Notes: generated by a model from the letters alone, not told the origin. Counted from the first letter of the stretch, positions 10,888 to 22,569 are shown. The stretch: DNA of 64,000 nt from Ochotona curzoniae (GCF_017591425.1 NW_024465885.1:32186501-32250500); one strand, 5' to 3'. Translations and numbers: made by a program.

Positions 10888-13076
10888 TTCTTTTTTCTTT
10901 CTTTATTTATATTTATTTATTTTTAAATAACATTGTATTATGTGACACAGTTTTACAGGTACTGGGATTCCCGCCACCCCTCCCATAGCCCTCCCCCATG
11001 GTAGATTCCTCCACCTTGTTGCGTGACCACAGTTCCAAGTTCAGTTGAGATTTCTTCCTTGCAAGCATATACCAAGCATAGAGTCCAGCATCTTATTGTC
11101 CAGATAAGTTCAACAGCTTTTGGGGGAGACCTTCTCTGTCTGAAGGTAGCTCCAAAACAGGAGAAACACAATCAATGAAAAGCCCCAACATACAGAGACT
11201 GCTAGAACTTATACAAGACTTTGGTAGAGTGGCAGGGTACAAAATTAATGAACAAAAATCAACAGCCATAGTGTATACAAACAGCCCCAAGATGGAAGAA
11301 GATGGAAGATCTAATCAGCAAGTTACCATTCAAAATAACACAGAAAAGTATGAAATATCTAGGAATAAATCTAACCAAAAATGTAGGAGACCTTTTTGAA
11401 GAAAACTACAAGCTACTCAAAAAATAAATTGAACAAGACCTCAAAAGATGGAATAACATCCCATGTTCCTGGATAGATAAAATCAAAATCATTAAAATGT
11501 CTATACTACCTAAAGCAATATATACATTCAACGCAATCCCAATCAAATTGCCCAAAACATTCTTCATGGAACTGGAAACAATGATACATAGGTTCATCTG
11601 GAAACACAAAAAAACATGAATAGCTAGAACCATCTTGAGGAATAGAAAGTTAACAGGGGGAATCATAGTTCCAGATCTCTAGACATAATATAGGGCAATC
11701 GTTATCAAAAAGCATGGTACTGGCACAAAGATAAAGAGGAGGATCAATGCAGCAGAATAGAAGCAACAGAAGGGAACCAACGCAATTACAGCCAAATAAT
11801 CTTTGACAAAAAGCCAAACTACAATCCAGGCAAATGGGAAGGTCTCTTCAATAAATGCTGTTGGGACAACTGGTTGATAGCCTGCAGAAACAAAAAGATA
11901 GACCCGCATCTATCACCATACTCTAAGATCAAATCTAAATGGATAAAAGACCTAAACCTACATCCAGCACCTTCAAACTTCTGGAAGAAAATGTTGGAAA
12001 TTCCCTGCAAGATCTAGGGGTTGATCCTAACTTCCTAAAAGGGACACCAAAAGCAATAGCAATCAAGACTAAAATAAACAAATGGGACCTCATCAAACTA
12101 AGAAGCTTCTGTACAGCAAGGGAAACAGTCAGCAAAGTAAAAAAGCAACCCACAGATTGGGAGAAGATCTTCGCGCACTACATAGGTGATAGAGGGCTAA
12201 TCTCCAGAATATACAAAGAACTCCAAAACAACCAAAATGCCAAAACAATCAAGCCACTCAAGAAATGGGCACTGGAAATGGGCAGACATTTCGCAAAGGA
12301 ACAAACTCAAATGGCAAACACATGAAAAAATGCTCAAGCTCCCTGGCAATAAGGGAAATCAAAATTAAAACATCAATGAGGTACCACCTGAGGCCAGTAA
12401 GATTGGCCCACATACGGGGAAACACCAGCAACACTTGCTGGTGAGGATGTGGGGAAAAGGGAACCCTACTCCATTGCTGGTGGGGCTGCAGGTTGGTACA
12501 GCCTCTATGGAAATCAGTATGGAGAACACTCAAACAACTCAAAATCTACACACCATATGACCCAGCAATAGCACTCCTAGGAATATATCCAAAACACCTG
12601 TTTCATGACAAACCAACATGCATCCCTATGTTCATAGCAGCACAATCCATAATTGCAAAAACATGGAAGCAACCAAAATGCCCATCAGCAGAAGACTAGA
12701 TAAGAACGCTTTGGTTGCTTTGGTTCATCTACTCCATGGAATACTACTCAGCTATTAAAAAAAAAAAAAACCAAAAAACAAAATGCAGTTCTTTGTGGCT
12801 AAATGGACCCAACTGGAAACCATAGTGCTAAGGGAAATGAGCGAATCCCAAAAGGTTAGATATTACATGTTTGCCTTAATTTAACCTGTAATTTTTTTTC
12901 CTGTTTTTGAACCTGTAATTAATATTGTCTCAACCCATGTGTTTTGAAAAATTGTAAAACCTACTATACTTTCAAAACCTCGTGCTACACCCCTGATACA
13001 ACTGTTATGTACCTCAATTGTTGAAATGTCAATGGAGTAGTCACAGGATGTGGCTAAGAACTTGCATTATTTTTAA
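10888..13076. mobile_element. LINE-1 with inverted 5' part (twin-priming insertion)
   Basis: The left part, 10888-11174, is the last 290 bases of the L1 3' UTR on the minus strand with its A-rich tail at the left edge. The right part, from about 11175 to 13076, is L1 on the plus strand: late ORF2 (reverse transcriptase end and C-terminal region) followed by the start of the 3' UTR. In copies that retain the middle of the 3' UTR, roughly 90 bases separate the two parts, so that much was lost at the inversion junction. A 12-base direct repeat with one mismatch flanks the composite. This is the structure expected from twin priming during target-primed reverse transcription. Confidence 0.85.
11175..12880 (+). 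pseudogene. L1 ORF2 fragment (late RT and C-terminal region)
   Basis: This is the C-terminal half of the L1 ORF2 protein, a reverse transcriptase/endonuclease that copies L1 RNA at the target site. The reading starts just after the RT catalytic core (YKINEQKSTA at about 11240) and continues through the C-terminal region ([16 protein letters not shown] at about 12083, YDPAIALLGIYP at about 12555). It is broken by frame changes and stop codons; the longest intact piece is 11939-12325, 128 codons. The A14 run at about 12758-12771 lies inside a lysine-coding stretch near the end of ORF2 and is not the poly(A) tail. The N-terminal endonuclease and RT core are absent, so it is inactive. Confidence 0.9.
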
Positions 13077-13088
13077 TAGTCTGACTTT
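13077..13088 (+). repeat. Target-site duplication, right copy
   Basis: TAGTCTGACTTT, paired with 10876-10887. Confidence 0.8.
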
Positions 13089-13709
13089 AAAAACTGTTGA
13101 AATACTCAAATACAAAATTCTTGAAGCTTAAAAAAGAAAATCAATCTTCATCAAGTTAAATAGAAACTATTTTGTATGAGGTTTTGGGTGAACTAGTAAC
13201 TAAAGGAGCAAATAATTTTACAATTAATCTTTTCTTGTGATTAAAAGATAAGGTGAAAATGCATTAAAAGACATTTTTAATTATACATGATCAGGAAAAT
13301 CAATTTAGATTTACTCTACAACATCCAAGTATTACGGGAAATGTAAGAAGTCATTGTAATGACAATGTACAAATTTTTTAATTTAAAATTTAATTCAAAA
13401 TTATATATGCATGAATGTGAATTGAATGGAGAATTGATTCAGTAGAAATTGTTCCAAAAATATCACCAGCTCTAGATTACTAAAACTCAGTTTTCAAAAT
13501 AATTCATCAGACCTGAATGCTGTCACTTATGTGAAATATTTAAGCATTTCACTAAAGGCATATCAGAAGGAAGATGTTTTCAAAGTAAAAACAACAAAAT
13601 TGTTCTCATTTATTTTCTAACATCAATTAATTTCCTTTTCAATCTTATCAGAAGAAGCTAAGCAGGGTACAAGTATATGTTAGATGACATAACAAATACA
13701 TTTTCACAA
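13089..13709. other. Unassigned AT-rich sequence
   Basis: No feature recognised between the L1 and the next CSINE. Confidence 0.55.
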
Positions 13710-14024
13710 ATAATTTTTTATTGGAAAGGCAGATACACAGAGAGAAGGAGAGACAGAGAGGAAGATCTTCCATCAGATGATTCACTCCCCAAGTGACCGC
13801 AACAGCCGTTGCTGCGCCAATCTGAAGTCAGGAGCCAGGAGCTCTTCCAGGTCTTCCATGCAGGTGCAGGGTCCCATGGCTTTGGGCCATTCTGGACTGC
13901 TTTCCCAGGCCACCAGCAGGGAGCTGGATGGGAAGTGGGGTCACCAGGATTAGAATCAGAAACCATATGGAATCTTGGCGTGTGCAAGGTGAGGACTTTA
14001 GCAGCTAGGTCACTGTGTTGGGCC
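13710..14024 (-). repeat. CSINE, near full length
   Basis: The minus-strand copy has its tail side at 13712-13735 (TTTTTATTGGAAAGGCAG), AAGATCTTCCATCAGATGAT, TTCACTCCCCAAGTGACC, CTGCTTTCCCAGGCCACCAG and a head resembling GGGGCCCAACACAGTGACCT at 14005-14024. The TTGGAAAGGCAG tail variant marks it as one of the younger types. Long frames on both strands inside it are SINE artefacts. Confidence 0.9.
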
Positions 14025-16379
14025 CCCTATAATACGCTTTCTAAAAGAACAGCAACAGCTACCTTTTATTGTTGTATTGGGGTCTATAAATTTTTTGTGT
14101 AGCCATGGATTGAGTATAAAATTGCATCGGATTATTTCAGGAAATGTGGAATTCTCTGAGTCACCTGTCACTATCAATGGCTCTATTAGACACATGCCTT
14201 CTGCAAATTAAATGAATAAATAAATAAACCCATATTTTTAAATATGTCAGGTGAAATTTCACATTGAAATTTTCCCTCAATAAGTATTAATGCTCAGGTA
14301 ACTACGACTTTATCTATATTTTAAAACTTTTTGAAGTATTTTACAAAAAGAACAACATTTTAAAGCGATGCCAGTATTGTTGTAAAATGAATTGTCTGAA
14401 GAGCAAATTCTGCTGATGTTGGAAATATTAATCCAGAAAAATGTCAGAAAAACCCCAAGCAGTGAGTACAAAAGGGAAAAAACAATTCTGAAATAATAAT
14501 TATTTTATAAAATTGAATACAAATATTTAAAATTTTTAAAACTGGAAAGTTGCTTGAATAATGGTTAGTTAATCATATGAAACATAACTATCTTTCAAGA
14601 AGTGGATATACAATAGTGGATAAAAATCACACTACAGGAACAGAACTATGGTATTTTGCTCAGAATATTTGTTTCAATTAAGCAAGCTTCCCACATCCAA
14701 AACATTCTTGGGCTTCTCATTCTTAGCTGAGTGTCTTCTCAGTTGGCCCTGAGATCACAGGGCACTGGTTACAATGACCATTAAGACATGAATCTTTCAT
14801 TCTGACAGCTGCTTGCATTAGAGTTCCTCCCCTCCCCTCTCCTCCTCTTTTCTCCTCTCCCTTTTCTTATCTCTGTGGTTAAACAATTTAAATGCTTCTT
14901 CCTTTAGCCACAACTCTATAGAAGCAATAAAGATTACGGTCACATCTCTCACATAGCTAGTACTCTTGCTTTTTTAATTTTTGATCGCTAATATCTGTTC
15001 ATTCTAGATGGTAAGTGTTTATCCTCAAGAACTAAACAGTGTAATGTAAAAATGACTTTCTTTGCAGACTCCTGCCGCTAGCAGTGTCTGGTAGTCTATT
15101 TAGCACCTCCAATGTGACTTCTTTATCCGTTATGAACATTCCCTATCTAGGCCTGACACAAGGCCACAACATATCACAAAGCTACAAAATACGGACCTTC
15201 CTCAATTGTCCTCCCACAATGCTTAAGCTTTACAAATTCCTGAATGGGGTATAAGTCATGCAGGCAAGGACTTGGCTATTGAGAAGAAGCTGAGATTTCT
15301 ATCAGTAAGCAGCAGTCTGATCTATATGATGACCTGACCCATGCAAGGCTGCCTTTGGGGAAGCAGAAAAAGTTAGCTTCCCGTCTTTTGTGCACGATGT
15401 AAAAATATTGAATATGGTTGAAGCTGCAGTTCCATAATGACATTCAGCTACTTAAAATGACATTATAACTGTATTATCATGGCTGGTATACCCACTACCA
15501 TCGTGCGCCTATACCATGCCTCTCCTGAAAATTCAACAACAACAAAAAGGACAAAGAAATGGAGAGTACTCAAATCTCACTTCAAGCACTGCTGTCTCTA
15601 AATATTTATGAAATTGCACTCCAGAAATGATCCTTCTATGACTCCAGACCATCTTAAAAGAGGGCATCCAACACAATTGAGTGCAGCTCTCTTCTCATTT
15701 TGCCTCCACTCATTTCTGAGAGTGTACTTGTGCTTTGTGCTGACCTTTAGCTACTTCTCCTATGTGAGATCCTTCTTAAAATGATAAATATATACTTATC
15801 AGGGCTAAACAAGTCTACAGCTAACACCTTAAAGGAAATCTTGAACAATGGACTGTGGACAAAATCGCTTGTGGGAAATTTAACATGGAGTATCAATTTT
15901 CCTCTTAATGTTAGTACAATGTTTTGCTTCTCCGTTTGATGTCAGAACCGTCTGTTTTCCGAAGACATGTTGCCCATCTGTGCTCTGAAATGAGCACATA
16001 AGGAAGCAGCCAATGAATTTCTTTCATGGAGTCACTGACTAGTGTCTCTTTCCCCGGCCATGTTTTGCTCCTTACATTCTTTTGTCTAAGACATGAAAGC
16101 CGTTGAATCTCATTTGGAATGATTAAACTAGAACAGATGACTAGTCCCTTTCCTCCATTAATTCTTATTCTAGTGTTTCCTAACTGAATTTACATCATGT
16201 AAACAGTGTTTTTACACAAGATCCAGTTCTCAGTGGGCAGGGCCCTCTGAGCTTTGCAGTGCTATCAGCCTCACACATTCCACCTGAACAAGAGTATGTC
16301 ACATATTTTCAATGCAGACATCACCTGTGAAAATGTGATACTTTGCCCTTATCTGTGCCTCTTTTTTGTATATATTGTT
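14025..16379. other. Unassigned sequence with one pyrimidine tract
   Basis: No repeat family recognised over 2.3 kb, one of the longer such blocks here. A polypyrimidine tract lies at 14826-14873 (CTCCCCTCCCCTCTCCTCC and onward). No open frame of note. Confidence 0.5.
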
Positions 16380-16439
16380 TAATTTGTTCAGAATTCGAAT
16401 GATTAAAACAGGCAGGCCTTGGCCATGAACTGGAAACTG

Positions 16440-16545
16440 AAACCTTGTCTTCATGTAGGTTATCATGCATCAGCTGGAGTGTTGGATTGAACCTGTGTTC
16501 TGATGGGTAATGTCTGCCTAGTGTGCTGTTCTACGATGCCCAGAA
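16440..16545 (-). repeat. Possible old CSINE head fragment
   Basis: GATTGAACCTGTGTTCTGAT followed by a GCCTAGTGTGCTGTTCTACG-like stretch resembles the reverse complement of the old CSINE B-box and head region. It is short and diverged. Confidence 0.4.
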
Positions 16546-16559
16546 TGATAATTAAATAG

Positions 16560-17399
16560 TGAAGGAAAGTCTCAAATCCCTGTATATTACAGCTTTGATG
16601 TTGAGACAGTAAGTTGCTGCAAATACCAATACTTTATACTTTCCATTTGTGTTTATAAAGCATGAATACAAATGTTTGGGAGTCTAAAGGGAATTGAAGT
16701 GTTTTGTCATTCAATGTACACATTGAACACTTTCACACATAGAAAATAATGACATGGAAATGCTGCTCTTGGTTGACCTGCTGCCCATTCAGATTTTGTG
16801 ATTAATTTCTTTTTGTAAATGATATATTGTTCCAATCATTGCTCCAGTATACAAATATGTAGTAGCATAAATAAATCTAGAGGGAATAAATCAATTCTTC
16901 TTTACTCACATACTTCTCTTAATTTTTTGTTTTGTTTTGTTTTATTTTTGACCTCATCTTAATCTACTTGCCATCAGCATTTCTTGCTCATTTTTTTCCT
17001 CCAGGACATGAGAACTTCAGTCCTGAAATAATAATCTGCTTACTACTGCTGGCTTCCTTCACTCGGGAAATTAATTTTGGCTCATTTCTGCTTATCTAAG
17101 TAAATTACCAGGCAACTGACCTGTTTCTCTTTCCTCAGCAGGCACTCTACTGTCTGGGTAACATTTTTCTCACATTTCTTAGAAACTTTGTGGATTTCAT
17201 TTTCTTAGGAAGTGTTCTACCATTATTACCATCTCAAAGACTTAAACATAAATGCATTTTCAGAGAACTTTCCTAAAAGTTTGACTACTTTACAGTAGTT
17301 TCACTTAAAAGCTTCAGAAGTTCAGAAGCCTTTAAGCATTCATATGGAATTAATGTATTCTCTTGTGAGGCACTTCTCATTTAGCAGTCCATCATTTAA
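16560..17399. other. Unassigned sequence
   Basis: No feature recognised. A TTTTG-type repeat at 16924-16946 is the only simple sequence. Confidence 0.5.
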
Positions 17400-17460
17400 T
17401 TTACAATGTTGATCAAACGAGAGGGAGACACATATACAGAAAACAACATAAAGAGAGAGA

Positions 17461-17509
<49 letters not shown>

Positions 17510-17745
17510 TACAACCCAGATGGTTGCAAAAGCCAAAGATGTAGCAGGCTAAAGCTCAAATCTAGGAGTTCCATCCTGGTTCTCAACAAAAGTGGAAGAG
17601 GCCACATGTACTTGGGCCATTTTTCACTTTCATCTTAGAGGTTTTAGCAAGGAGCAACATCTGAACTGTAGCAGCTGTCTTTGAACAGCACTAATTATGG
17701 GATGCCAGCATTTATTCAGCAGTGCATTAACCACTGTTCCTCAAT
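17400..17745 (-). repeat. Old CSINE with internal (AG)n
   Basis: The body reads on the minus strand with a head resembling GGAACAGTGGTTAATGCACT at about 17721-17740 and the GATGCCAGCAT-type sequence of the old class. Its 3' region (GAGAGGGAGACACATATACA) contains the (AG)n run listed next. Confidence 0.7.
17451..17507 (+). repeat. (AG)n microsatellite
   Basis: About 22 uninterrupted AG units preceded by two AAAGAGAG interruptions, lying in the GA-rich 3' domain of the surrounding CSINE. This domain normally carries a few GAGAGA units, so it is an in-place expansion. Confidence 0.95.
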
Positions 17746-17749
17746 TCCA

Positions 17750-18605
17750 TTCCCTATAGTGATTTTCTTGACAATATATTTCTTAAAGGAACTCATTGCC
17801 TGGTCAATAGTGACATAACATATAATTATTTTTGAAGAAATATCTTAGATTTCCTCATCCATGTGGTGACTCAGCTTATTAAATTATTTTTAAGCATTTC
17901 ATTCATTTTAAATACTATTTGTGGGTTTATATCCATATTTACTTTATAAACTAAAAATTAAACAGATTATGCTACTTAAACTGATACAGAGTTTTCATGA
18001 AAAAAAATTTTGAGAAATTCATCTAGAAGCATTTTAGAAAAATTACAATGTTTGCACTACAATTATACTTGTTCTCCCTGTGATATTTTGTGCTAATTTG
18101 TGCCTTTTGTCCAAATCAGAATAAAAATAGCTACAGCAAAAGATTTCCAAACAGTTGTAAACAGCAATGTTTACCTAGGAATTTTCTTGCATCAACATGG
18201 GTTACAGCAGCCAGTGCATAGTCTTGCTATTGGCATAATATATAATTCATATTCCATGTATCTACCTAAATTTAGAGAACTTCTGCGATTTAATACCTTG
18301 GAAGATAAACTCTTATATTTAACTGCTAATGAAATTTTGATTTCTTGATAGTTACCTGTTGTTTTTGTTTTAATTTTCAAAATCACCATCTACTATCACT
18401 TTAAGTTATTCTCATAACTCTCAGAATTACCTTCAGGTCTACAAGTAGATTTTCATCTTCACTCAGTATCTACAATTAGGATGGCACCAGCTATCCTAAA
18501 TAAGTGGTTTGTTGGCAACGCATATCTTGTTTACATGTGCTAGCTGTTAAGTCTGAGTCCTACCTGGAGTTATTTTGGGTGGAGTCTGTAAAGTGCCACA
18601 ACAGA
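17750..18605. other. Unassigned AT-rich sequence
   Basis: No repeat or gene recognised. The frame at 18100-18348 (82 codons) has no recognisable motif. Confidence 0.5.
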
Positions 18606-18607
18606 AC

Positions 18608-18658
18608 TGTTTTTTTTGTTTTTGTTTTTGTTTTTTTGTTTGTTTTTTTTTTTTTTTC
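18608..18658 (+). repeat. T-rich low-complexity tract
   Basis: TTTTTTTTGTTTTTG-type sequence of about 50 bases, just upstream of the L1 fragment. Confidence 0.9.
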
Positions 18659-18684
18659 CTGAGGAGCCTTTGAAATGCTCTAAG

Positions 18685-19470
18685 CTGGAATAAAACTCAG
18701 CCATTAAAAAGAATGAAATTATACTATTTACAACTAGATTGTCCCAACCAGAGACTATTATGCTCAGTGAAACAAGTCAATTTGAAAAAGACATATACCA
18801 TCTGTTTTCTCTAATAAAAGAAAGTCATCATGCAAATTTGCAAGTTCAGTAATCCTTTCCATACTCCTTTCACTGCATCTATGTGTTATGATGTTTTTAT
18901 TTCATCTTTTTTCCTCCCAAATAGTTTCTTTTCTCTTGTTATGGCTCGTGGATCACGCAATGGCATCACTTTACCCAAGAGGCTTTTTGTTTTCTTTTCC
19001 TCATCCATGCTTTGGTTCTTCAGTAGCATGCTTTATCTACTCCACGGTGCTGTAATTTGTTGTTGTTGTTGTGATGGTGGTGTTTGTTTTAGCTTCATAC
19101 CTGTTGTTGACTTTGTTTTGTGGCTTCTCATGCATAGTAATGGCATAGGAGAGACTACCATATCCAGATGTGAAGATATAATGCAATATGCATTCCTAAT
19201 TCCAAATCAAAGATGGACTGCCAATGAAACTTGGACATATCTAGACAATGAGATGCTGGACTATCTGACAGTGTCTGAACCAGCAATGTCTGGGCACAAT
19301 TAAATAACACATTGATGGAATCATAACTCCTTATGAAGGACTATATTACTATAACAATATGGGAAAAACCAGTGAGGGAATGCAAATTTGGCAGGGGTGA
19401 GGGGAAATTCCAGACTCTACAGAATTGTATCATAAAATTCAAAATTAAAAGATAAAAACATAAAAAAGGT
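18685..19470 (+). mobile_element. Old LINE-1 3' end
   Basis: The last 45 or so codons of ORF2 are readable (AAACTCAGCCATTAAAAAGA at 18694, with CTCAGTGAAACAAGTCA at 18763), followed by a 3' UTR that shares blocks with the 22 kb and 62 kb copies: CTGTTGTTGACTTTGT, GGAGAGACTACCATATCCAG, AATGAGATGCTGGACT and AATTGTATCATAAAATTCAA. It ends in an A-rich tail at about 19436-19470. The 157-codon frame at 18830-19303 lies wholly in this 3' UTR and is not a gene. Confidence 0.85.
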
Positions 19471-19624
19471 ATTTAAGGTTCAGATTTGTTAAATAGTATT
19501 TAGACTTTATTGTTTTCTCAGTTTAATATTTTTATACATGTAAGGAAAATGATAAAATGTGTGTCCAATACAGCCAATCCAGTTCCGATGATCACCTTCG
19601 GCCCTTTGGTTAAGATCAAGTGCA

Positions 19625-20062
19625 GTTCTAACTGTTGTGATACAATAATACAAACGGTGGCTTATAAAACGCAAGGCTTACTTTGCTCATAGTTCACATG
19701 GCTGCAGCTTTGGGACTGAGCAGCAGCTTCTGTTCAGTTTTTGGTGATGGCTTTTGTTGCTTCTAACATGGCTGAATTAGCCTTCTGTTGTCATTTTACT
19801 GGGATGTTCTTCACACTTGCCTTTGGTTTTGGTGGGTACACAGACACATGGAGAAGAGAGCAAGGGACCAAGAAGGAAAAAGGATTTTCAGCAGTTTACA
19901 CTCAACAATAACTGGCCTGTGCTTAGAGGAATTAAATAAATCATTTCAGAAGAGTGAAACTCTTGCACCTGAATCCGTCATAGGGGACAATACTCCCTCT
20001 CAAAACTCTTACATTGGAGATTGAATTTTAAGATGAGGTTTCTGGATCAAACCACAATTAAA
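19625..20062 (-). repeat. ERVL-MaLR-type LTR (MST/MLT-like)
   Basis: On the plus strand: GGTGGCTTATAAAACGCAAG, CACATGGCTGCAGC, ACATGGAGAAGAGAGCAAGG, ACATTGGAGATTGAATTTTA and GATCAAACCACAATT. This is the order of an antisense MaLR LTR. It is diverged and no internal retroviral region is seen. The subfamily is uncertain. Confidence 0.6.
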
Positions 20063-20247
20063 CTCTAGATTATTGTGTGGAACTAACTGTCATACAATGT
20101 ATCTTTGTTTATCAAACATAGCCTTCTAAAGGCTAATCCTTTCTGTTGTCCAGTAACACATTGCTAGCACATGAGAGAGTATCTGTCGTTAACTTATCTC
20201 TAGAAACATATGAACCATTTACTGACTCACATATAATATTATTCTCT

Positions 20248-20622
20248 TAAGATTTATTCATGTATTTGAAAGATAGAGCAACAAAAAACAGGAGAAAGAC
20301 AAAATGATGAAAAAGAGTTCTCTTGCCTACTGCTTCACCTACTGGCTGTTTGGTGCCCCAAACATCCACAACATTGTGCTAATCACAAGGTTGAAGCCAA
20401 GAGCCAGAAATTCCATTTGGTCTTCCACAAAGTTTGTCAGGACCTAAGCATTTGAGTCATTCTCTGCTGCCTTTCCACTTGCAGGAACCCGAAGCAGGAA
20501 AGAGGAAGGAGCAATAACAACAAGCTGAATTGGAGGGGCGCAAACTCAAACCATAACTCTAGTATGAGATATGGATGTTTTAAGAGGTGGGCCAACCCAC
20601 TTTGCCATAATGGCAGCCCTGA
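20248..20622 (-). repeat. Old CSINE
   Basis: The minus-strand copy has its tail side at 20251-20275 (AAGATTTATTCATGTATTTG), a diverged body, and a head region resembling AGGGCTGCCATTATGGCAAA at 20603-20622. No duplication could be read. Confidence 0.65.
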
Positions 20623-21304
20623 AAATGAATTGTTGCTGTCAACTATCACTGTCGTGTTTCTAGAACAATCACGACAATGATGAAGCATTGATTACATTTA
20701 CTTTCAGTTTTCCAAAGGAATTTCATGTTAATTTTAAGCCACATTCAGATTTTCACCTCCAAGATTTATTTGGTAAATCTTGAAAGTATCTTGTATTGTT
20801 ATAGAAGGATTAAATAGAAGCATTTTCATTTATTTTCAGAAATGCATGACTATAATCCACAGGTATATTAATTCACACATCCTATTCTGTTGCCCCTGAA
20901 AATAAATCTTACTAGCATCTCTGTTTCTTGAATGCCCATCTTTTCCAATCTGTTAATGTATAGAAAAAGAGAAAATATAAAGTCCAAGCAAATATTTAGC
21001 GAATGAAGAAAAAGATAACATATTCTTCCTGTCATGAATTTTGTTTTTGTTGTTGTCGTCATCATTGAGTAAGATTTGAAATACCTGAAGCTGAAATCTT
21101 GAGGGAAGAAGTTGATAATGTAATATTAGCATATCAGCAATTCTTAGGCAGACTACAGAACACATTTTCCCAACTAAGATTTTGTTGATTCCAAACTTGA
21201 AGTAAACTTCTGTTCGTTTTTAAAAATGGTCTTTATAATTTTATACTAAATACAGCAGTGGTACTCTGCCAGGATTGAAAGACTTCTTTCGACTACATTT
21301 TGCG
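20623..21304. other. Unassigned sequence
   Basis: No feature recognised; short opposing frames only. Confidence 0.5.
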
Positions 21305-21645
21305 ATGAGACATTTTCTTTTTTTAAAAAAAGATTTTATTTATTGGAAAGTCAGATATACAGAGAGGAGACAGAGGAGGAAGATCTTCTGTCCTATGATT
21401 CATTCCCCAAGTGAGCGCAACGGCCGAAGCCAGGAGCCAGGAACTTCTTCCGGGTATCCCACGCAGGTGCAGGGTCCCAAGGCTTTGTACCATCCTCAAC
21501 TGCTTTCCCAGGCCACAAGCAGGGAGCTGGATGGGAAGTGGAGCTGCCGGGATTAGAACCAGTGCCCATATGGGATCCTGGCGCGTTGAAGGTGAGGACC
21601 TTAACCACTAGGCCACGCAGCTAGGCCCGTAATGAGACATTTTCT
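21305..21645 (-). repeat. CSINE, full length, with perfect 14-base target duplication
   Basis: ATGAGACATTTTCT occurs at 21305-21318 and again at 21632-21645, bracketing a complete minus-strand CSINE. The tail side is at 21319-21345. It continues with AGTCAGATATACAGAGAGG, TTCATTCCCCAAGTGAGCGC, CTGCTTTCCCAGGCCACAAG, the B box GGATTAGAACC (21550-21560) and the head CGGGCCTAGCTGCGTGGCCT at its right end. The perfect duplication and intact boxes mark a relatively recent insertion. Frames in it on both strands are artefacts. Confidence 0.97.
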
Positions 21646-21718
21646 CAGAACTTTGAGTCTCTCACAGCCCTGAAGGCAATGAGACCAGTGAATCAAGGTC
21701 TTACAACAAAGAAGACAT

Positions 21719-21780
21719 GAGGTTACATGCATTCATGAGAAGACATGAGGTTACATGCATACAACAGAGGTTACATGCAT
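21719..21780 (+). repeat. Three direct copies of GAGGTTACATGCAT
   Basis: Exact copies at 21719-21732, 21747-21760 and 21767-21780. The first two lie in a 28-base duplicated unit (AGACATGAGGTTACATGCAT). No function is suggested. Confidence 0.9.
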
Positions 21781-21987
21781 TCTATGGTATCTGTGAGATG
21801 AAAGCAAAGATTGCTAATTGAAAAGCAGAACTGCAGGTCATTCACAGTTGTTGTGAATTTGTTTAATTTACTGAAAGAGGAAGGTACAGTGGCTGTATCG
21901 GAGCCAGTGAAGGCTGTCTTCTGGATGTCTTCTGGATGCTGTCACGTGCTGGGTGAGAGAACTGGGTCATCTGTAAGAGACTCTCCG

Positions 21988-22030
21988 TTTCCTTCCTTCC
22001 TTCCTTCCTTCTTTCCTTCCTCCCTCCTTT

Positions 22031-22096
<66 letters not shown>

Positions 22097-22165
22097 TTTC
22101 TCTCTTTCTCTTTCTCTTTTTCTTGTTTCTTTCTTCCTTTTTCTCTCTCTTTCTCTCTTTCTTTT
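21988..22165 (+). repeat. (TTCC)n/(TTTC)n microsatellite
   Basis: TTCC units at 21988-22024 give way to about 17 pure TTTC units at 22029-22095, then interrupted TTTC/TCTC to 22165, where the L1 tail begins. Long frames on both strands (21811-22272 plus, 21863-22177 minus) exist only because the tetranucleotide lacks stops. Confidence 0.97.
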
Positions 22166-22500
22166 TATTGTTATCATTTTATGATAGTTCCATAAGCCCT
22201 GGGATTTCTCTTATTCTTTCCCCAATTCCCTCCCCTGTCACTGAGTTCCTCTATATCATTACTATAGTATAGTTCTTCTTAGACAGTCATATGTTCATCA
22301 TTGTGGGTATGGACAATGACAGAGAGTCCAGCATCCTATTGTCAAGATATAGTTAGCAGTTTCATTGGGAGACCATCTTTTTTTGGAAGTAGAGATGCAT
22401 ACTGCATTGTATCCTCACATCTGGATATGATAGTCTCCATTACACAGTTGTTATACATTCCCTTAAATGAAAAGCCACAAAATAAAATCAACAACCAGAA
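22166..22500 (-). mobile_element. LINE-1 3' UTR
   Basis: The minus-strand 3' end shares AATGTATAACAACTGTGTAA, GGAGACTATCATATCCAGAT and GACAATAGGATGCTGGACTC with the 62 kb element. It ends in AACTATCATAAAATGATAAC and then an A-rich tail that merges into the (GAAA)n side of the neighbouring microsatellite. Coding sequence is absent. Confidence 0.85.
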
Positions 22501-22569
22501 GAAAAGTCAGAGTCAAACAAGGCATCTAAGTGAATATTTGGTTTGTCGTCCAGGGTACTAAGCAGGAGT

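Noticed and set aside
12758..12775. A-run taken at first as an L1 poly(A) tail
   Set aside because: ORF2 coding sequence continues past it (CAGTTCTTTGTGGCTAAATG), so it is an internal lysine-coding run.
18830..19303. 157-codon open frame, the longest in the window
   Set aside because: It lies entirely in an L1 3' UTR with blocks shared by other copies, and has low-complexity Phe/Cys stretches. No protein family recognised.
21811..22272. 153-codon frame and its antisense partner
   Set aside because: Both are produced by a stop-free TTTC/GAAA tetranucleotide tract.
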